From the NCBI GenBank assembly GCA_041392475.1, contig JAWKLZ010000001.1, positions 2,728,001-2,792,000 on the forward strand: a stretch of DNA of 64,000 bases, in the 5' to 3' direction. Each line of letters begins with the position of its first letter. The first letter of the stretch is position 1. Shown piece by piece: positions 18,035 to 26,371 of the stretch. Under the pieces are notes generated by a model. It made no database searches, was not told the DNA's origin, and was given only the letters and a program-made list of their open reading frames with translations. Source of the DNA: Chitinophagales bacterium. GTDB taxonomy: Bacteria > Bacteroidota > Bacteroidia > Chitinophagales > UBA2359. Both the position numbers and the translations under genes were made by a program.

Positions 18035-19550
18035 ATTCGACCACCAACTTCCCACTGCTCACCTCCTTCCCCCGAGAGTTCGGGGCAAGCTCTTCAATGC
18101 TCACCCGATACAAATACAATCCACTTTCCAAACCTCCCACTTCCATCGGCATACTTTCCACCGCAGAAGGCAACCACCACTCCCGAATCCATCGCCCCTG
18201 CAAATCATACAACTGCAATCGCCCATCCAAAGGCAATTGATAAGAAACAGTTGCCTTATCTCGAACAGGGTTGGGTGAAATTTGGACTTGATAGGGATTT
18301 TTTTGAGACATATTGGCAATATTCGTAACAATCGCCGTACTATCACACCCCAACTCCCAACAAGTATTTCCGTCAAAATCCGTCTTAACAATCCAACCAT
18401 ACTGTGGCTGATGCGTATAGTTAAAGCCCGAAATAATATAGCCGTCTCCTGTCATTTCTATATCCTTGACATAGACATCATTGTTGGGGTCAGGAGTCAA
18501 GCGTTTGGTCCAAACCGTATCACCTCTTGAATTTAGTTTGACCAATAAGTTTCCAAAGATGTATTCCTCGGTTTCATAAAGCATCACACCAATAAATCCT
18601 CCATCCTCTGTATGTATGGGATTGGTTTCAAAACTTGAAGTATAAACAACATCCTCATAGTTGGTATCAAAATGATAGATTCGTTCCCAAATAATATTTC
18701 CCAAGTCATCCAATTTAGCAAAATAGGATTTTTTTACATCGTTTTCTCGAATAGCCCCAGACATAAAATAACCATTTGGAAACAAGGCTAATAATCGTGC
18801 GGTTCCATCTATTTCATCTCCACCATAACTTTTTTTCCATTCAATAATGCCATTGGAATTCGTTTTGATAATGTACATATCGTAATCCGTGGTATTGGAG
18901 TAAGCATAGCCTGAAAGAATATAGCCTCCATCTTTCGTCTGTAAAACTGTAGCAGGCACATCACTTCCGCCTGCCGCTCGACTATGGGTTCTCACCCATT
19001 CTTGATTGCCTAAGCTGTCAATCTTGAAATAGTAAAACTTGGGGTAACCGCCACCTTGAGGTTGCTGAAATCCTGCAATCAAAAAGCCATTGTCTTTTGT
19101 ATTGATAATAGCATTTGTTCCCTGCCAATTTTCATCTCCGTAAACTTTACGCCAAAGAATTTCTCCATTCAAAGTAAATTTGACAACAGCTATATCCATA
19201 TCTTCATACGTTTCATCTTTAAATTTGGGGTATGTAAGTATGAAATGATTGTAATTATTTTGTACCCTAATCATAGAAGTTCCATCGTTGATAGGTCCAA
19301 TAGGCTCATCATCTATAATTTTAGTCCAAAGTAGATTGCCATCAAAATCTAATTTTTTGATGTAAATAGCTCTGTAGTTATTGTAAGAAGAAAATCCACC
19401 TGCTACTAAATAACCATCTTGAACAGGCAAATTAGGAGCTGCTAATAAGCTAACAGTATCATTTCCTATAGCTTTGTTGAAGTAGGTGTTTTGAGCATTT
19501 ATAAATAAGTTGTATAATAAAAGAAATGAGATTATATATATGAGTTTCAT
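18033..19550 (-). CDS. Secreted T9SS cargo protein with propeller-like repeats
   Basis: From the ATG at 19550 the product is 505 residues with a signal peptide ending FINAQ. The body carries repeated segments such as DGGYILSGYAYSNTTDYDMY, NGYFMSGAIREND and DGYIISGFNYTHQ, each about 50 residues, suggesting a beta-propeller. The C terminus is a type A T9SS sorting domain (VQISPNPVRDKATVSYQL, LQLYDLQGRWI, LESGLYLYRV...SGKLVVE). The last strand is interrupted by a short insert, EELAPNSRG, encoded by a small palindrome at 18070-18085. Likely exported to the cell surface; function unknown. Confidence 0.85.
   Translation of the reverse strand: MKLIYIISFLLLYNLFINAQNTYFNKAIGNDTVSLLAAPNLPVQDGYLVAGGFSSYNNYRAIYIKKLDFDGNLLWTKIIDDEPIGPINDGTSMIRVQNNYNHFILTYPKFKDETYEDMDIAVVKFTLNGEILWRKVYGDENWQGTNAIINTKDNGFLIAGFQQPQGGGYPKFYYFKIDSLGNQEWVRTHSRAAGGSDVPATVLQTKDGGYILSGYAYSNTTDYDMYIIKTNSNGIIEWKKSYGGDEIDGTARLLALFPNGYFMSGAIRENDVKKSYFAKLDDLGNIIWERIYHFDTNYEDVVYTSSFETNPIHTEDGGFIGVMLYETEEYIFGNLLVKLNSRGDTVWTKRLTPDPNNDVYVKDIEMTGDGYIISGFNYTHQPQYGWIVKTDFDGNTCWELGCDSTAIVTNIANMSQKNPYQVQISPNPVRDKATVSYQLPLDGRLQLYDLQGRWIREWWLPSAVESMPMEVGGLESGLYLYRVSIEELAPNSRGKEVSSGKLVVE
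18070..18085. repeat. Small palindrome inside the T9SS sorting domain coding sequence
   Basis: CCCCGAGAGTTCGGGG, six-base arms with a four-base loop. It encodes an in-frame insert between the last two strands of the sorting domain. It looks like a REP-type repeat that entered a coding region without breaking the frame. Confidence 0.5.
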
Positions 19551-19616
19551 ATTGGAATAGAAATAAAACAACCATTAGGAGTATTAGCTCCTAATGGCTG
19601 AAAATGAGAAAATAAA

Positions 19617-21785
19617 TTAATGGACAATAGAGAATTTTTGAACACTGTTAAAACTCTTGCTACTGACTTGACAAATATAAATACCGTTGGGTATTTTACT
19701 TGTGTTTATCTCAGCAATAGTATTATCCGAAATGGTTTTTACTGTTTTCCAAAGTTTACCTTGAAGGTCATAGATTCGGATAGTTACTTCTTCTGTTAAT
19801 GAGAAGTTGTGCAAATGAATGTTCAGTACTTCTTTGGCGGGATTGGGAATCAATTTAAACTGTATAGCTTCCATTGTATTTGTTTCCTTTTTATTGCCTC
19901 CGCTTGGAATCGCTACGGGATTTCGCACATAGGTATCTCCAAAATAATTGGCAAGCAGGGCTTCTGTCATTGTCACTACTTTTGCATCTGAACTATTGGC
20001 ATAAGCACGGACTGCCGATTCATTGCTAATAATTGTACCGTTGATAATCATCGTGTAGAGGTCTCGGAAAGCGAGATTTTCAGGCGTATCTTGCGGAATC
20101 AAGTTGACTCTGTATTGGGCTTGTGTCCAATCTTCCATACCGATATAGGCTTGAACCAATAGACGATTGCTCCAAGTTTCTCCTTCGCCTATCAATAGAT
20201 TGAGAGCCGATTGTATCTCATCCTTTTTCAAATGTTCTCTAATCCTTGAAGCCAACATTACATTGTTTCTATCATCGTTGTCATCTGCACCGTCACACAA
20301 GGAAACAAACTGATCACATAAAAATTGCTGTACAGCATTGGCAGGGTCATTGTTGAGTGCTTCTGAACCAGGAGCGTGTTCCAATTCTAAGATATTGGGA
20401 GAATCGTTTACTATGTTCAAACTATTTCCCGTATTCCATTCATTTACAAAAGCAACTCCATTTTCATCAAATTGGCACTCTCCTTGTGGTGTCAAAAAAC
20501 AATTTTGTCCCATGTACCAATCTCTCACTGCATCGTTCTGATAGGTATTGCAGTTCAATTCAATCCCAGAGTCCTCTTGTTCAAAACCCGTAGCGACCAT
20601 AAAATTGCCATCGAAAGTATTTTCCAACACTTCTGCTCCATTGGTGGCATTGCGGAAAATAGCACCATAAGTTCCTGTGCTGCTTGTGGTGTTGAAGGTA
20701 TTCTCTCTTATCCCAAACTCCGTACTACCGAGCGTCATAATACCGTAGGGAAAATCTCCCGATTGAGTTTGATTGGGAATGTCGAAGGTATTTTGGAAAA
20801 TAGAGGCGAGCGGAACACGGTTGAGGGTGATTCCTTTAAAAGTATCTACAAAGTCGTTGCCATTGATGCGTACATCGGGCATACCATCTGTATTATAGAC
20901 ATCTACGCCTTTATAGACCTCTTCAAAGGTATTGAAAACAGAGAGCAAATAAGAAGAAAAACTGTAAATACTGGTGACATTTGCAACACCATTGGAAGTA
21001 AAAGTATTACCAAAAATATTGAAGTGACTCCCCAAACGATTCAAATAGATATGGGTATATCCACCGCCGCCGCCACCTACAAAAGGTGCATTGTTGGTAA
21101 AGGTATTTTCCCATATACTGCCTCTTAAATTGGTGCCAACACCTGTTGCATTCATAACAATACCGATTCGATTGTTGGTAAAATTAGAGTTTCGGACACT
21201 CAATATGCCTCCTCCTGAGTTCGTTCCCGTGTTTTGAACCAATACGCCAATGTGTGCATCTTGAATGGTACTGCCATTTCTGATGATTATGGTTCCGTGG
21301 CTTGTGCTTCCATTGGTAGAATATCCTGTAGGTTGGGCTGTATTGGGTTGACCTTCTACCTGTATTCCCTTCCATGCACTTACTACGCAGGGATTTCCTC
21401 TCAAGACCGCATTATCTATTTTTAGATAACCGCCTTCTTCTACTAAAATACCCGAATTGTCGTCCATGAAGTGAATGGTTGTGCCTTCTATAATCAAATC
21501 CATATTTGCAGGAACTACCATCAAGCCACTAATGTTTCGTTCATTTGTCCAAATTTCATTGGTCGTCAATACATAGGCATTTTGTGTTCCTAAATTGTTA
21601 CCATCCACAGTGATTTCATCTACCACACTACAATTGTCTTCTGTAACTGTAACCGTATAAGTTTCTTGTTAATTTTGTGTTTGCGCTTGAATTTGCCAAG
21701 ATATAAATAGAAAAAGAACTGACAGAAATAGGTTTTTAGATAGAGTTAACAGCTTACTATTTACCAAACATAGGGGGGGGGGCAT
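19617..21785 (-). pseudogene. T9SS beta-helix surface protein, interrupted after its signal peptide
   Basis: An ATG at 21785-21783 is followed directly by ten C residues. The frame continues through a good signal peptide (KNLFLSVLFLFISWQIQAQ) and then meets TAA at 21671-21669. The same frame reopens with QETYTVTVTEDNCSVVDEI, the usual tail of a SprB-type repeat. It continues for about 669 residues of right-handed beta-helix-like sequence (FRENTFN/LENTFDG-type turns) to a T9SS type A sorting domain (LIPNPAKEVLNIHL, IRIYDLQGKLWKTV, IPNGIYICQV). Usual cargo proteins have a long N-terminal region here, so an internal deletion plus a stop is likely. The 669-residue part alone has no signal peptide. 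A sequencing error at the stop cannot be excluded. Confidence 0.7.
21773..21782. repeat. G10/C10 homopolymer directly after a start codon
   Basis: Ten consecutive G on the plus strand. On the minus strand it follows ATG and encodes three prolines before the signal peptide. A change of one unit would shift the frame. Confidence 0.8.
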
Positions 21786-22088
21786 AATATATAAAATGCC
21801 TTCAAAGAAAAAAGTTGGATTTGTTTCATTGTAAAAATAATTTTGAGATTAGGAAAAGTAAATATTTAAAACAATTTTCATAGAATGTTTATTTACATGC
21901 TATTACCTTATTTCCTTCAAATATAAGTCATTAAAGCTACAATACAAAGGACAGAAAACCAAGAACTTGACACAGTTTGTGCATCTTTTGGTTTGTCATT
22001 ACATTACTATTTGAACATAAAATATTGAAAATCAACACTTAAAAAATAAACAAGTTCGATGTTCATTGACACACAACAGTCCATTTTC
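21786..22088. other. AT-rich intergenic stretch with nothing recognised
   Basis: About 300 bases between the pseudogene start and the second uvrA-flank copy. I see no ORF, RNA gene or clear promoter here. Confidence 0.6.
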
Positions 22089-22219
22089 TTCTTCACGGAT
22101 TGCAGGCAATTATTCCATATAAAACTGAAAATTAAGCAATTATATTGAAAAATGCGCTACTAAAGCAACAATTGTTTTGCCGTTTTTTTGTTTTCCTTCA
22201 ATGTTAAAAAAGGAATTTT
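22089..22219. repeat. uvrA 5' region, copy B (degenerate)
   Basis: A diverged direct copy of 17902-18034. The ten uvrA codons are recognisable on the minus strand, but the third codon is TAA. It now forms the upstream region of the MltA-like gene. Confidence 0.82.
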
Positions 22220-22238
22220 CTTTGTGTATCCTTTTCAT

Positions 22239-22246
22239 TATCTTTG
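22239..22246 (+). promoter_or_regulatory. -7 box TATCTTTG of the MltA-like gene
   Basis: An exact TAnnTTTG match seven bases before the ATG at 22254. A TTTG at 22221-22224 is closer than usual for the -33 element. Confidence 0.55.
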
Positions 22247-22253
22247 TCACCCT

Positions 22254-23552
22254 ATGAAATCCACCCAATCCATCCTCCTTTTTTTGCTGCTGATAGCAGG
22301 CTTGATTGCCTGCCAACAGGGTTATTTTTACTACCAACGCCTCACATACAATGCCGCTTTTGCAGGGGGAATGAGTGCGGCTTCGTTTTTGCCTTCTTAT
22401 CCTTCGCAGGAGGATTCTTGCAGCGAAGAGAGTGTTGTTGTATCCATTGCAGATAGCAGCGAAACGACTTTTCTGCAAACGGATTCACTTCTGGAAAACA
22501 GTGAAGGTGCACTTGAAAAGACATTGAAGGTCAGCGAAAATGGCATTTTTAGGCAAACAAATTTTGAAGTGGAAGAATGTGAAGTGTTGACAGACATCAA
22601 GGCTTCAAAAGAGGAATTGAGTGATGCATTGAAGCAACACAAGCGCTGTTTGAAGCGGGAAAGCAAGCGCAAAAAGTACAGTTTTGATGGGATTGAACGC
22701 ACAAATTTGCAGCTTCGCACTACGATTGACCAGCTGCAAGAATGGCTGGCAAAGGAGGATGGTGAGGCTTCTTTGTGTGAACTGTTTGACACCTACCAAT
22801 TGAAGGGAAAAAATGAGAATGGGCGTGTGAAAACAACGGCTTATTATACGCCTGTTATTGAAGGGAGCAGGACGTGGAGTAAGACGTTTCAGTATCCTAT
22901 CTACCGAAAACCCGATGCAAGTGTTTGGCAGGGTGAGTTGCCTACACGACAGGAGATTGATGGTGATATGAAGCTGGTTGGTAGAGATTTGGAGGTGGCT
23001 TGGACGAAGAGTTTACTCGACAATTATTTTATGAATTTGCAGGGTTCGGCTTATGTGGAGTACCAAGATAGTGTGCGGGAGTTGTTGTTGTATGATGGGC
23101 AGAATGGACATCCGTATCGTGGGGTGCAAAATTATTTGGTGTCGCAAAGGTATGTTTCATCGGTTGGGGTGGATATGCAGAATGTAAAACATTGGTTCAA
23201 AGAGAATCCTGATAGCATTCGCCCGATATTGTTTCGCAATCCTTCTTATACGTTCTTCAAAAAATCACCAAAATCGCCAACAGGTGCTGCGGGGGTGGAA
23301 CTGACGGCCAAACATTCGGTGGCAGTAGATATCCGCTACATTCCTTATGGTGCGGTTTTGCTCGCCAAACTTCCCCGCAAAGGACGACACCAAAAAGCAG
23401 AGTGGAGGATATTGTTGCCGCAGGATAAAGGGGGGGCAATCAGAGGAGATGCCCATCTGGATTTATATTGTGGTGTGGGAGAAGCAGCAGTGAGGGAGGC
23501 ACAAAGTATGAAAACATACAGTGAGGTGTGGTTGTTGTTAGCTAAAGAATAA
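22254..23552 (+). CDS. MltA-type membrane-bound lytic murein transglycosylase, lipoprotein
   Basis: Starting at ATG 22254 gives 432 residues with a lipoprotein signal ending GLIAC, which fits better than the upstream ATG at 22188. The MltA domain is shown by KTTAYYTPVIEGSR and FQYPIYRKP. The C-terminal 3D (double-psi barrel) domain has AVDIRYIPYGAVLL and RILLPQDKGGAIRGDAHLDLYCG, which holds the catalytic aspartate. MltA cleaves peptidoglycan glycan strands to 1,6-anhydro-muropeptides. The N-terminal 150 residues are low-complexity and unrecognised. It lies 51 bases upstream of the Ub-like gene on the same strand; a functional link is not evident. Confidence 0.88.
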   Translation: MKSTQSILLFLLLIAGLIACQQGYFYYQRLTYNAAFAGGMSAASFLPSYPSQEDSCSEESVVVSIADSSETTFLQTDSLLENSEGALEKTLKVSENGIFRQTNFEVEECEVLTDIKASKEELSDALKQHKRCLKRESKRKKYSFDGIERTNLQLRTTIDQLQEWLAKEDGEASLCELFDTYQLKGKNENGRVKTTAYYTPVIEGSRTWSKTFQYPIYRKPDASVWQGELPTRQEIDGDMKLVGRDLEVAWTKSLLDNYFMNLQGSAYVEYQDSVRELLLYDGQNGHPYRGVQNYLVSQRYVSSVGVDMQNVKHWFKENPDSIRPILFRNPSYTFFKKSPKSPTGAAGVELTAKHSVAVDIRYIPYGAVLLAKLPRKGRHQKAEWRILLPQDKGGAIRGDAHLDLYCGVGEAAVREAQSMKTYSEVWLLLAKE

Positions 23553-23603
23553 GTATTTAATTTTTTTTTTGGATATGTCCAAAACTTTGTCTAAAATAGC
23601 GGT

Positions 23604-23888
23604 ATGGCTTACATCACAATTACTCTTAAAGACAGCACAACAGGTAGAGAGGTTGAACTGGAACTGCCCGATGATGTTTCTGTCAAAGAACTATTGCCTG
23701 CGATTACGGAAACGCTGGGTATAGAACACGCCGAGCAGCGGCAATTGCAGAACAAAACGCAATCTTTTGATTATTTGGAACAGGATACTTTATCATCTCG
23801 ATTTACGAAGGAGGCTGACCTGTGTATTTTGAAGTATGAAACAATACAGGGGAGTACAGAGGATTGGAGAGAAACAAAGTATGAGTAA
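23604..23888 (+). CDS. Ubiquitin-like beta-grasp protein
   Basis: 94 residues starting MAYITITLKDSTTGREVELELPD, with the beta-beta-alpha-beta-beta pattern of ubiquitin-like folds (VKELLPAITETLG helix; CILKYETI last strand), similar in style to YukD-like Ub proteins. The C terminus is STEDWRETKYE, without a terminal or near-terminal Gly-Gly, so conjugation through a diglycine tail is not evident; the only late glycine is in QGS. It precedes E2-like, JAMM-like and MotA/ZorA-like genes on the same strand, with an insertion sequence between it and the E2 gene. Fold call is by pattern only. Confidence 0.72.
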   Translation: MAYITITLKDSTTGREVELELPDDVSVKELLPAITETLGIEHAEQRQLQNKTQSFDYLEQDTLSSRFTKEADLCILKYETIQGSTEDWRETKYE

Positions 23889-23956
23889 TAGTAGATTTTG
23901 GATAAGAGACGCAAGAAAGGAGATATGAGGCATATCAACTTGATAATCAAACGTTT

Positions 23957-23980
23957 TTTTATAGTAAACAAACTATAAAA
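23957..23980. other. Perfect hairpin in the gap downstream of the Ub-like gene
   Basis: TTTTATAGT and ACTATAAAA with a six-base loop. No T-run follows the stem on either strand, so it could be an operator or mRNA structure rather than a terminator. The rest of 23889-24118 shows nothing recognisable. Confidence 0.45.
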
Positions 23981-24118
23981 CCTCGTATTTTTAGCTATAT
24001 ATATCCCACTTATTACATATCTTCTCATTCGTCCCAAATCTAAAAAAATAAAATTCTCAAACGGTAGATTTTGTAAAAGAGCCTACTTTTTCACTGCAAT
24101 TTATTACCAACAAACATT

Positions 24119-25464
24119 CAATTATACTGATTGTAACGTTTTGCTGTGATAATAAAAAAGCCACTGAAAAAGCTTATGTTTAAAGTACGAACCAAACAAG
24201 TGCAAATTCAATGGCATCTCAAATTAACAAAAATTGTACGATTGTATTACCGATTTTGGAAAATAAATACGATTCATTTTTAAACGACCCAAAAATAGCT
24301 CGCCAAATAATTAGCGAAATATGGGCAACAAGCCCCGAGTTATTTCCTGCACAAATGACTAAAGGTTATGTGCTTAACGGCAAAACTCGGCCGTCGAAAA
24401 AAATGAATATCCAAATGCGAAAAATAAAAGTAGCGGGACAAAATTATCAAATACGCCCAAGTTTCATTCTGCCTTATTGCAGAGCGAAGACGTATATAGC
24501 TTCTAAAGGCTTGTTCTTAAAGCGGTTCGGTGTTCCTTTCTGGGCATTGGCATTTGCTTTTGGATACAATGCGATGTGGGTATATCGCCTCTATAATTGT
24601 TTTAGTGATTATAGCATTGTAGGCACAACCATCCATGACCCAGAAAAATTACCTTCCGATATTTTAGCAGATGAACACCATGTAAAAATACAAGGTAAAA
24701 AAGCTTATGTGGCTACAACTGTGGGACAAAACTGTTTTTTAGGTATGGAAGTTTCTTCTGGCGCAGATGCGGATTCTTTGGAAGAAGCTTATGGTGTATT
24801 CAAACAAGAAGCAGAGGATGTGTCATCTGACTACCAACCTAATACAGTAAATACAGATGGGTGGACAGCTACACAGAACGCATGGCAAAAACTCTATCCA
24901 AATATTCAAGTCATTGAATGTTTCTTACACGCCTTTCTAAAAATTAGAGACAGAGCTACAAAAAAGATTCAAGACTATTTCAATACAGCAGCAGATAAGG
25001 TGTGGAAGGCTTATCGAACTACTTCAAAAAGACAATTCGCACAACATATAAGAAGGCTTCGGGAATGGACAGCTAAGAATGTGCCTTCCTGCCCCATGAA
25101 AGATAATATTCTTAAACTCTGTAAAAAGAAAAACAAGTGGTTAGCACATTTTGACTTTCCCAAAGCACACAAAACCTCCAACATGATAGATAGATCCATG
25201 AGGGCAATGAATAGACATGCCAACAACTCCCAAATGTTTCATGGAGATATACTTAGCACTACTCATAATTTCAGAGCTTTTGCCCTTCTTCATAATTTTT
25301 CACCCTCTTGTTTACAGGCTTGGGATGAATCAGCTGTCTTAATCAGTCCTGCGGCAAGACTCAACGGATTTGTCTATCATCATGACTGGTTACAGAATTT
25401 GTTAATCGCGGCTTCGTTAGGAGGATATCGAAATCACAGCAATCCGTTATAATCAGCAATTATA
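24119..25464 (+). mobile_element. Insertion sequence, 1,330 bp (24127-25456) with 8-bp target duplication
   Basis: The terminal inverted repeats are 24127-24150 and 25433-25456, 24 bases each, 21 of 24 matching (CTGATTGTAACG... against CTGATTATAACG...). The flanks carry a perfect direct duplication CAATTATA at 24119-24126 and 25457-25464. One transposase gene fills the element, and its stop codon lies within the right inverted repeat. An 8-bp duplication with 24-bp ends fits IS256-like and some other DDE families. The element looks intact and recent. Confidence 0.93.
24211..25452 (+). CDS. DDE transposase of the insertion sequence
   Basis: 413 residues. Candidate catalytic acidic residues are in ILADEHHVK and VNTDGWTATQNAW, the latter followed by the ECFLHAFLKIRD segment that resembles the C/H region of MULE/IS256-type transposases. 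A third acidic residue could not be assigned with certainty. The frame is full length with no stops, so the enzyme may be active. Exact family not settled by eye. Confidence 0.85.
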   Translation: MASQINKNCTIVLPILENKYDSFLNDPKIARQIISEIWATSPELFPAQMTKGYVLNGKTRPSKKMNIQMRKIKVAGQNYQIRPSFILPYCRAKTYIASKGLFLKRFGVPFWALAFAFGYNAMWVYRLYNCFSDYSIVGTTIHDPEKLPSDILADEHHVKIQGKKAYVATTVGQNCFLGMEVSSGADADSLEEAYGVFKQEAEDVSSDYQPNTVNTDGWTATQNAWQKLYPNIQVIECFLHAFLKIRDRATKKIQDYFNTAADKVWKAYRTTSKRQFAQHIRRLREWTAKNVPSCPMKDNILKLCKKKNKWLAHFDFPKAHKTSNMIDRSMRAMNRHANNSQMFHGDILSTTHNFRAFALLHNFSPSCLQAWDESAVLISPAARLNGFVYHHDWLQNLLIAASLGGYRNHSNPL

Positions 25465-25487
25465 CAACCCCCAACTTTATAAAACAC

Positions 25488-26162
25488 ATGGGTAGAGCGA
25501 GAGATATGCGACTTTTGGAAGACCAACGAAAAATTACGGAGTTGGCAGAAAAGGTGGGTTATTTTCAAATTTCCAACACAAGGGGCTTGCCTCCAACGGA
25601 ATATATACTGGAATTTTGTCTAAATGGTTATCTAAACAAACAGGGAAATACAACGAATGGCCACCTTGTTCGATTGAGTTTTCCTGAGCGTTATCCATTT
25701 TCTGCACCTCCTAAATTTGCGATTCTCAGAGGTTTGTTTCACCCAAACGTGTATAAAAATGGAGATGTGTGTCATGGTTGGTTTTTGAACAATTGGCAAC
25801 CTGCCATTCACATTGATGACCTAATTTTGGATGTAGCCAAAATGATTGCTTTCAAAGCGGATTCGTACAATCTAAAAAGCCCTGCCAACTATGAATGTGA
25901 TGAGCAATGGATTGCTGCACATCAAATACCTCTTGATGAAACCGTTTTGGAACCACAAGAAGAGGAACAAAATAATTTACCTGCTGCTGTTCGACCTGCA
26001 ACTTTGGAACAACGCAGATTGCAGAAAATTCGGGTGACGGTGAAATCAGATAAACCGAGTTATATGACCGCTTTTGGGAATTCAGCAGATTCACTGCCAT
26101 CTATCCCCGAACCTGAACCGATTCCCATTCGAATTCGACGCAAGAATGGGAGTGAGTTCTGA
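25488..26162 (+). CDS. Ubiquitin E2-like conjugating enzyme
   Basis: 224 residues with a clear UBC fold. It has PERYPFSAPPKFAIL, then the HPN motif (85-87) in HPNVYKNGDVC with the catalytic Cys95. WQPAIHIDDLILDVAKMI and SPANYECDEQW follow, all in the order seen in eukaryotic E2 enzymes. Residues after about 150 form an acidic, proline-rich tail ending IRIRRKNGSEF. E2s carry a ubiquitin-like protein as a thioester on the cysteine and pass it to a target. The gene starts 23 bases after the right target duplication of the insertion sequence. No E1 gene is found nearby. Confidence 0.9.
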   Translation: MGRARDMRLLEDQRKITELAEKVGYFQISNTRGLPPTEYILEFCLNGYLNKQGNTTNGHLVRLSFPERYPFSAPPKFAILRGLFHPNVYKNGDVCHGWFLNNWQPAIHIDDLILDVAKMIAFKADSYNLKSPANYECDEQWIAAHQIPLDETVLEPQEEEQNNLPAAVRPATLEQRRLQKIRVTVKSDKPSYMTAFGNSADSLPSIPEPEPIPIRIRRKNGSEF

Positions 26163-26191
26163 ATATTTTTTGCAAAAAAAGTTACTGATGT

Positions 26192-26274
26192 AGACTTCCG
26201 AAATTTTAATCTCAAAAGTACAGTGGGTTATTATTGCTGCCAAGTTCTTTTCAAAGCAAAAATTTCGGAAGTCT
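26192..26274. repeat. Small palindromic element between the E2 and JAMM genes
   Basis: Perfect 16-bp inverted repeats (26192-26207 and 26259-26274) around a 51-base centre. No target duplication is seen. It resembles the non-autonomous or REP-like palindromes found between genes elsewhere in this window. Confidence 0.7.
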
Positions 26275-26371
26275 TTGCTCCAAATTGGGAAACTACTTTA
26301 TTGGCATCCCTACTTAATGCTCAAAAAATTGAATTCCTGATTTCCTCTATTTCCACAAAAAAAATATCGAA

